A stretch of 64,000 nt of DNA, from the NCBI GenBank assembly GCA_020205615.1, contig JAINUW010000757.1, positions 1-64,000 of the forward strand, in the 5' to 3' direction. The stretch's first letter is position 1. Each line of letters starts with the position of its first letter. Below the pieces are notes generated by a model that made no database searches, was not told where the DNA came from, and saw only the letters and a list, made by a program, of their open reading frames with translations. This DNA comes from Panax quinquefolius. Its lineage: Eukaryota; Streptophyta; Magnoliopsida; Apiales; Araliaceae. Made by a program: the position numbers and the translations under genes. Shown one piece after another: positions 58,923 to 64,000 of the stretch.

Positions 58923-60670
58923 GGCGCGACCATTTTGTGATGGGTTTAGCGCTGTGGCGCCGCCCCTATGCACCAGTTGGGCAGGACAGTTGGTTTTTCC
59001 AACGAAACTCCCGGCTTCATAACTTATTCGTTTTACATCCGAATTGGCTCATTCGAAAGCCCTCAAGTCACAAATTACATACTCTAGGTGTTCATATAAG
59101 AATTTTACATTTTCGAATCTGTTAACTCGGAATTCACCTTTTGGTTCATTTTGAGCGTTCGTTTATCGTTTTCGAGCGTTCAATATTCGTTTTCTTCATT
59201 TAAGTTGGAATTCGACGATTCTAAATTCCATAACTCTTGAATACCCTATCTCACGTGTTGGCATTGAAAACCAACGTTTTCAAGTCACACGACAACATTT
59301 GACCCTTAATCCGAGATTTCTACTATTTCAACGTTTAACGTCTATTTTTGCAAAATTCGTCATAACTTCGTTACTCGTGTTCTATAAGATAAATCAAATG
59401 GAACACTACATTGATTCATTATCTCCATCCTAACCAAACAATATGCACATACCCTAGCTATGATGGTTTTTAAATCGTCCAATCACAACTACAATCACGT
59501 TCATAACTTTCTACGGTTTTAACTTACGTAAACCTTACGATCTCTATTCAATCATGACTTATCAATGTTTTCATTATTAATAGTCATCCGTATTCCTCCT
59601 CACTAAACATGTTCCACCAATCTATGATTCTCTACAAGAAAGAAATAGAAAAAGATGAAGACTATTGTTTATGAGAATATTACATTTGTCGTTCTTCGCG
59701 TTTTTGATAAACGTCTTATGGTTTGCTTGGAAGTAGATTGATTATATGATTCTAGCTCTTTCTCTCTCTCAATATGTATTGGACAATGTTTCTAAAACAC
59801 TAAAAGTCTAACTTAAGCTTTGTATTTATAGGAAATCCAAATGGAGGGAAAATGGTCCAAATGGCCACCTCCTTACTATTCCACCTCCTCTTCAACTTAG
59901 CCACCAAGTAATCACTTTACTTGGTGGCCAAGTGGTCGGCCCACATGCCCATGGGTCTTCCCATGGGTTGCCCCATGGGTTTTACCCATCCCGTGACCCG
60001 CCGGTTCGACTCGCGATTTAACTTTTTGGATTGGGCTTGTCTTAAATTACTATTGGGCCTTAACTTGGGCTTGATTCCATACTTCATTGGGCTTTCTATT
60101 AATCCAATTCCAATTGTATTATCCAAAGTCCTTAACTCATAATCCAATAAGACTAACGTATTCTCTTTGTTTAGTATTCATACGATATTCATATTATACG
60201 TCGTACGATATTCTAACTAGTATAATACTCATATCTCATACGTATAATAACCTAAATGTTTATACGAATTACATTTCCCTTTCGAAAATCTCTTTCACTA
60301 ACCCTTAGGTTTTAAGTCCGCAAGCGAAAACTTCGTTTGTCGTAACGAAAATATTATCGAATATTCCATTATATCTTCATATTCTATCATTACACGTTTC
60401 TCAGAATTTCGAACCTAAGCTCCGAACGAAATTGGATGAATAGTGTTTTTACGAGAAAATTCTCAGAAAACATTCCTTTTTGTCTTGATAATTCAAAACA
60501 ATTAATCCTAGCACATCGCAAGAATACTAACCACATTCACACATTTTAGGTCATAGAACGACCTTCAAACATCTTACTCACATAATTAATCAATTAAATT
60601 CATTTAATCCACATAATCAAATAAAATTTTAATTCATTAAAAATCTGAAATTCTCAGGCGTTACAATACT

Positions 60671-61125
60671 ATGCGTATTGGCTAAATCGCATCCAGCCAA
60701 TCAGGAGATGCGTCAGGCAGATGGCGTGTATAGTCCCCTTAGCGACAGGGTCCAAAATACTGAAATAACTAAAGTATTTATGGATTATTTTAATTGTACA
60801 ATCACATAATTAAATTATTTTGATTGAACATGATATATTATAGTTGAGACTTGCTGTGACGAACCGACATCAACTTGAATGGTGTGTGGAACTGCCAGTT
60901 GACGACCTAGTAAACCGAGGTTAGGCCCTCGGTGACGCCAACGTACAACAACAGTAGGTATAATGAAGTTGTGACATTGTGAAAAAAATATAACTTAGAC
61001 TTTGTTTTGAAACTGTAAAAAAATAATTAACTCACTAGACGAAGACAACCAGCCTTGGGAGCTGTCACCCGATCCTGTACGGCCACCGCTACAACGACCT
61101 CCACCGCTATGTCTAGCCATAAATG
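60671..61125 (-). pseudogene. CACTA second gene, N-terminal exons
   Basis: At about 61119 on the minus strand MARHSGGGRCSGGRTGSGDS is readable, a Gly/Arg/Ser-rich start typical of the second ORF in plant CACTA elements. An intron and a second exon (about 60960-60860) follow, and then a piece up to the LTR D insertion. The remaining exons lie at 54364-52980. Confidence 0.6.
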
Positions 61126-61239
61126 TACTACTGAAACCAAAATTAACTTATTAATTTGACTTAATTTATTCTGACTTACATTTTTATAAGTAAAACAAAT
61201 TCTCAAAACTAGAATTAGTTAAGACTTAGTACGTCGTCA

Positions 61240-61975
61240 AACGCGTTAGAATCAAAATCAGTTTCATCATCTGATTCTGTCTCTACCTATTGCATATCAA
61301 TTTCTTCATTGGTATCATCTTATACAACCACTTTTTTTTTCTCGACCTCGTCAACATTGGGTACGTCAAGGACATAATCTAACATCACATCATTATCATT
61401 TAGCACTACGTGGTTGGGATTGCTAACTTATTCTTGCCACGGGTCATCCTTTCCATACATATTAGTACCATCAAATGCCCGAGTCTTCTTTGTGATAACT
61501 GTATACCAGGGGGTTCTATAATTTACGAAATTAGGGGTTTAGTAAATTTGAGTTTCTTGGCTGGCTAAGACGAATACATCATTAGACTGTAACTTTGACT
61601 TTATATCGACTGTGATGATCCTATTACGATCAACTTTAACACCCTTTGCAGTATCAAACCAATGAAATTAAATGTAACGACCTTTTTACCCCAAGGATAA
61701 TTGAGCACAACAACTTCCTCTAATCTTCCATAGTAATTGGACTCAGAATCTTGGTAACAGCTTCCCAAGACGACAACACCAGAGTTGACTGATGTCAGTT
61801 CATTTAAGTCGTCAACCTTAAATCTAAACCCATTAACGTTGCAACCTAGAAATGAACTAATAAATTTGTACTGGCCTGAAATAACATTGTCGACGTCGGG
61901 ATTTTTATTTATCCCTTTCTGTTCTTGTCTTTTGGTGTTCTCATGTTAGGTGAGAATTGTTTGAAAAGAACAAGT
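61240..61975 (-). pseudogene. TNP2-type transposase, C-terminal (DUF4216-like) part
   Basis: The minus-strand reading gives GQYKFISSFLGCNVNGFRF, NELTSVNSGVVVLGS, SNYYGRLEEVVVLNYPWG, FDTAKGVKVDRNRIITVDI, NDVFVLASQETQIY and TPWYTVITKKTRAFD. After that there is an acidic tail. This is the DUF4216-like domain found downstream of the catalytic region in TNP2 proteins of CACTA elements. One frame change near 61680 and stops at about 61540 and 61430 inactivate it. The catalytic part is missing because the gene is cut at about 61975. Confidence 0.78.
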
Positions 61976-62017
61976 TTAAAAAGGTCCGACATGTATATGT
62001 CGATGAATTGACTGTAA

Positions 62018-62026
62018 GAGTCGCCA
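62018..62026 (-). other. Primer-binding site of the Ogre/Tat-like element
   Basis: TGGCGACTC on the minus strand is two bases inside the proposed LTR end. It shares TGGCGAC with the Tat1 site. Confidence 0.6.
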
Positions 62027-62779
62027 GTTGGTATTTTTAAATGGTTGAATCAACTCAACCGAGAAATGGTTTTCACATAGACCAAGTGATGTGACACTGC
62101 TAACTGGTCTGCAAAATTGAAATTTATTAGGGTCCAGGGACTTGATTATGCGGATGGAAGGTGTTACGCACCCCCTAACATCCGTGATAACATGATTTTC
62201 GCTACTTTTCAATTTAAACTTTTATCTGAATGTGTGTGTGGTCTATGTGTTGTTGCTTGGTGCTATGCCTCGTTTGCACCTATATACAAAGGGTTTAAAT
62301 TTTTGTATAAAAATTCAATTTTAGCGAGATATAGCAATAATATTTTGTAAAACAGGTTTTTCAAACCCTTGTGCTTAATAATAATTGAGGCCTTTGATAC
62401 TTCCATTTTATTATGTGTTCGGCTTGATTGCTTTTATTATTTTTGAGATGCGAAGCATCTTCGAGAAAATAAGATACATAGCAGTGCCGAACTCCCTGTG
62501 GTCATGAGAGCCATCTAAGGAAATTCAGACACCGTGAATAATTTACAAGCTGGTTGCAGCTGAAAATGTCCATCACCGGAACCGAATCTAGATTCAGGAA
62601 CTGAATCCTTGATCACATGATTCCTAGGCTCACATGATAATGCAATATATACAAAAGCTAGAAAACTAACTAGATTTGAGTAAATTTGAGCTTTCCAGCT
62701 TCAACGGTTCCAGTTTAGTCACCATGAACCGGTTAAAGTGAGAAATAGCCATATTTAGGCAAATCTAACCCGCAGGCTG

Positions 62780-63040
62780 ATAAAGCAGTTATATATATAT
62801 AAGCGGTAAATAACCACGAAGTGATCTCCAGGCCTGATTGAATGAATGTATATATATATATATGTATAAAAGTAATAAATGCTCCGGATGTATATCCAGG
62901 CTCAATCAAACAAAGTTTGATGGGAAGAGAGATATATATAAGTATTTATATATATAAAAGCAATAAACACTCAGAATATATATTCGGGTTCAATCGAAGC
63001 AGAGTTCAATAATATATATATATATATATATATAAGCAAT
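62780..63040. repeat. TA microsatellites with a degenerate ~85-bp LTR repeat
   Basis: Three segments (about 62790, 62850 and 62935, with a fourth near 63010) each contain a TATATATA run followed by AAGCxxTAAA(T/C)xxxC and then GGATxTATATxCxGG(C/T)TxxAT(C/T)xAA. This suggests an imperfect tandem repeat of about 70-85 bases inside the LTR. The 63-residue frame 62971-63162 falls in it and is not a gene. Confidence 0.6.
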
Positions 63041-63402
63041 AAAAGCCACAGATCGATAATTCGGGCATACACACACAACACAACTCTCAAAGTGAATAGG
63101 TGTGTATGGATGAAAGTGAGAAAAAGCTTAAAAATCTGAGGTGTCTTACAATGGGCTGCCAATAAGACTTCTGATAGCTTCTGGTGAATGAATACTCGAT
63201 TTCCACCGGTTATATTTTAGTATGTAGCAAAAACACGAGCTCACAAGTGTTTGGAAAAAGAAATCACTTAGTTTAAAGTGTGTACAAAGTAAAATGGATA
63301 GGGCTTCCTCACCTTTTTCCTTTGGATCACTATAGAAGTGAGTACATAGTGAAATGGACAGGGCTTCCTCGCCTTTTCTCTTCTTAAAATGGCCACCCCA
63401 AG

Positions 63403-63418
63403 CCCTCTATTTATAGAG
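63403..63418 (-). promoter_or_regulatory. TATA box of the Ogre/Tat-like LTR
   Basis: CCCTCTATAAATAGAGGG is a perfect palindrome around TATAAATA, followed on the minus strand by a G/C-balanced leader. It sits about 1.4 kb from the PBS end, which would give a long R-U5. Confidence 0.65.
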
Positions 63419-63832
63419 GGGGAGCCACAGTCCACCTGGGGCAGCCACGGGTCTACCTGCGGCTGCTTGGGGTGCCCCGGGCTCTGTGGGTCCTGCCTTC
63501 TCGAAGTACGTGCACTTGTGAAATGCGTTGTCCGCTCGAACCTTCATAACTTTTAATCCGAGTATCCGATGGAGGCGTGCTATACCTTTCTGGAATGTTG
63601 TTGTCGAGAACTACACAATGACATGGGATAAGAGGTTGTACGAAGCCTGGAAGATGGGTCCATGACCAGATCTTCAGGTCTTCAAATTCTATCTGGTGTG
63701 CTGTCTTGTGTAGTAGTCACTTGGGATTTTGAGTTATAGTTCTTGTGGGACATTTCTGTATGAAATGTGGGTTGAAATGATGTTTAGATGGTGTGAATTT
63801 AGTACCGAGGTGGCAAAATGATGATTTTTCCC

Positions 63833-64000
63833 CTCACAGGGGTTATCTCCGGCTTTGGGCTGATGTAGTAGTCGTTGCTCAGGGTTATCTCTGAGATTGG
63901 GCTGCTGTGAGTACTGAGTGTCCTCAGGGTTGTCTCTGAGGTGTGCTTGATCTCCCAGGGTTATCTCCAGGGTTGGAACTAAGTATCTCGGGGTTATCTC
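63833..64000. repeat. GGGTTATCTC tandem repeat at the window end
   Basis: The words GGGGTTATCTCCGG, AGGGTTATCTCTGAGATTGGGCTG, AGGGTTGTCTCTGAGG, AGGGTTATCTCCAGG and GGGGTTATCTC recur about every 35-55 bases and continue past the edge. They belong to the U3 side of the Ogre/Tat-like LTR. Confidence 0.75.

Larger units (their letters stand above)
54365..60665 (-). repeat. Solo LTR D (about 3.2 kb without insert), TSD ATACT
   Basis: ATACT flanks at 54360-54364 and 60666-60670. On the minus strand it starts TGTAACGCCTGAGAATTTCAG and ends ...GATTTGGGGGCATCACA. It belongs to the same class as LTRs A and E by its ends. A TATTTATAG near 59823 gives a TATA box on the minus strand, next to a CT-rich stretch. 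It is interrupted by LTR E. Frames such as 58937-59125 and 59917-60147 are LTR noise, the latter produced by CCCATGGG repeats. Confidence 0.85.
51937..61975 (-). mobile_element. Decayed CACTA (En/Spm-type) transposon, split by solo LTR D
   Basis: On the minus strand a TNP2-type transposase C-terminal part (about 61970-61240), a second plant transposase-like gene (about 61125-60671, continuing 54364-52980) and a subterminal repeat zone (52370-51937, with TCGACGGAAT and CGTCGGAG words in both orientations) follow one another. TNP2 plus a second ORF and repeat-rich ends are the CACTA layout. Neither CACTA terminus is preserved: the left end is cut at 51936 by the LTR fragment and the right end by the Ogre-like LTR at about 61975. 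Confidence 0.75.
61976..64000 (-). mobile_element. 5' end of an Ogre/Tat-like element: PBS and partial 5' LTR, runs off the window
   Basis: On the minus strand TGGCGACTCTTACAG (62026 leftward) is an Arg-tRNA-type PBS. Just before it lies the LTR end, starting on the plus strand near 62029 (TGGTATTTTTAAATGG). The plus-strand phrase GGAAGGTGTTACGCACCCCCTAACATCCG (62157) is of the GGAAGG-GTTAxGCACCCC type often found at Ogre-type LTR ends. CTCTATAAATAGAGGG on the minus strand (about 63403-63418) is a convincing TATA box of the LTR promoter. Only about 50 bases of internal sequence remain before the CACTA remnant, so this copy is truncated. The far LTR end lies beyond 64000. Confidence 0.62.

Noticed and set aside
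59917..60147. Overlapping open frames on both strands with MG(L)P repeats
   Set aside because: Both come from repeated CCCATGGG words in solo LTR D. Open frames on both strands at one place without a domain are expected by chance.

Overview
This is nuclear DNA from a flowering plant, most likely a eudicot. The signs are AT-rich sequence, part of an intron-containing class III peroxidase gene, Stowaway-type MITEs, and plant-specific retroelement lineages (Ty1/copia SIRE type, Ty3/gypsy Tat type, TNP2-type CACTA). I see no intact host gene. The window is a repeat-dense, probably heterochromatic block made mostly of transposons inserted into one another. The species cannot be named from the sequence.

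Layout. 1-5.4 kb is the only host-like stretch: AT-rich sequence with a ~50-bp tandem array, the first two exons of a secretory peroxidase on the minus strand, and MITEs. About 5.5-40.56 kb is one minus-strand Tat-lineage gypsy element (Tat1). Both LTRs, PPT and PBS are recognisable, and gag-pol is decayed. On the opposite strand, between pol and the 3' LTR, it carries an antisense gene with a plant mobile domain (PMD). That antisense gene was split by a solo LTR (A, 7.8-11.0 kb, TSD ACTTC) and by a second solo LTR (B, 12.4-29.97 kb, TSD CTCGT/CTCAT). LTR B in turn hosts a foldback Mutator-like MITE (12.66-13.74 kb, 10-bp TSD) and a 15.2-kb SIRE-type copia element (14.07-29.23 kb, TSD TATAT). 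The copia element's extra env-like region hosts solo LTR C (16.8-19.5 kb, TSD GGGAA).

40.7-51.7 kb holds a truncated LTR (40.74-41.05 kb) and a second, truncated Tat element (Tat2, 41.05-46.6 kb plus 51.7 kb). Tat2 carries a different antisense gene (gypsy-type putative transposase domain plus coiled coil). A young, complete non-autonomous LTR element (46.60-51.70 kb, TSD TAAGG) is inserted at the end of the Tat2 reverse transcriptase. 51.94-61.97 kb is a decayed CACTA element (TNP2 C-terminal part and a second plant transposase-like gene), split by solo LTR D (54.37-60.67 kb, TSD ATACT), which contains solo LTR E (55.01-58.07 kb). The right end, 62.0-64.0 kb, is the 5' LTR of another Tat/Ogre-like element running off the window.

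How the parts relate: nothing here works together as a host pathway. The value of the window is the readable insertion order, the antisense cargo genes in two related gypsy elements, the env-like region of the SIRE element, and short motifs shared between LTR families. All coordinates of element ends are read by eye from TG...CA ends, PBS/PPT sites and target-site duplications.
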